This document shows, piece after piece, positions 7,922 to 8,043 of a stretch of 8,043 bases of DNA. The notes beneath the pieces are model-generated. The model searched no databases and was not told the DNA's origin. It saw nothing but the letters and a program-made list of their open reading frames with translations. Source of the DNA: Prevotellaceae bacterium (GTDB taxonomy: Bacteria > Bacteroidota > Bacteroidia > Bacteroidales > Bacteroidaceae); NCBI GenBank assembly GCA_021204545.1, contig JAJPZF010000237.1, forward strand, positions 1-8,043, read 5' to 3'. Position 1 is the stretch's first letter, and each line of letters starts with the position of its first letter. Both the position numbers and the translations under genes were made by a program.

Positions 7922-8043
7922 AGGCTAAGTTTCTGAATTTGAGTTTATATCTATAGTCGATGCTGTCGTCAGGCTCAGCCAAGCCAGCTTTCAGGATGTG
8001 CGCATTGAGGAACGTGCGGTTTTCCAAGTATAAGTAGCACAAG
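7902..8043 (-). CDS. 3' end of an upstream gene with a staphylococcal-nuclease-like C-terminus; possibly the cognate DNA methyltransferase
   Basis: Only the last 46 codons are present, read from 8042 and ending with TAG at 7904-7902. The peptide begins LCYLYLENRTFLNAHILKAG, continues LAEPDDSIDYRYKLKF, and ends QRLE. The Y-x-Y-L-E-N-R-T-F-x-N-A-x-L-x-x-x-G-L-A pattern matches the strand-strand-helix near the end of staphylococcal-nuclease-fold proteins (compare YVYVDGKMVNEALVRQGLA-type sequences). I recall similar tails at the C-terminus of some DNA methyltransferases in restriction-modification loci. Because the next gene is a restriction enzyme and the two overlap by 20 bases, a methyltransferase is the best guess, but no methyltransferase motif is in the window. 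A stand-alone thermonuclease-like protein is the alternative. The AT-rich composition (about 42% GC in the line 7921-7980) matches the restriction gene, suggesting they arrived together. Confidence 0.45.
   Translation of the reverse strand, partial: LCYLYLENRTFLNAHILKAGLAEPDDSIDYRYKLKFRNLAYGQRLE

Noticed and set aside
7922..8043. A promoter for the restriction gene in the AT-rich stretch around 7930-7965.
   Set aside because: The stretch is coding sequence of the upstream gene, and I see no convincing Bacteroidetes -7 (TAnnTTTG) and -33 (TTTG) pair at the right spacing and strand.

Overview
The window is one unbroken minus-strand gene cluster from a member of the Bacteroidetes, most likely order Bacteroidales (Prevotella/Porphyromonas-like, but a GC-rich member: sampled lines of the core genes run near 60% GC). 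The main pointers are the fused LpxC-FabZ protein, the lpxD-lpxC/fabZ-lpxA order with miaA next, and a type 2 PyrF. The genus is inference.

Transcription runs from high to low coordinates. Region A (8043 to 7151) is accessory: the last 46 codons of a protein with a staphylococcal-nuclease-like C-terminus, then a complete restriction endonuclease that I place in the MjaI family. Both are visibly AT-richer than what follows (sampled lines 42-47% GC). Region B (7154 to 3135) is housekeeping: pyrF (last step of UMP synthesis), then lpxD, lpxC-fabZ and lpxA, the early lipid A enzymes. Region C (3107 to 1) holds miaA (tRNA A37 prenylation) and a class A penicillin-binding protein that runs off the left edge.

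There is no intergenic room: the junctions, in order of transcription, are a 20-base overlap, a 4-base ATGA overlap, an 11-base overlap, a 4-base ATGA overlap, an 18-base gap, a 27-base gap and a 4-base ATGA overlap. No stretch over 30 bases lacks a gene, and I see no tRNA, rRNA, CRISPR, insertion sequence, terminator or convincing promoter. The whole window therefore looks like part of one polycistronic unit whose promoter lies beyond position 8043.

The genes share an envelope and growth theme: UMP feeds UDP-GlcNAc, the LpxA substrate; LpxA, LpxC and LpxD carry out the first, second and third steps of lipid A synthesis; FabZ supplies unsaturated acyl-ACP in the competing phospholipid branch; and the PBP builds peptidoglycan. 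The standout observation is that a probable restriction-modification pair of foreign composition sits directly upstream of pyrF and the lpx genes and is joined to them by an ATGA stop/start overlap. I also find no CTAG, the site of the family's founding enzyme MjaI, anywhere in the 8,043 bases.
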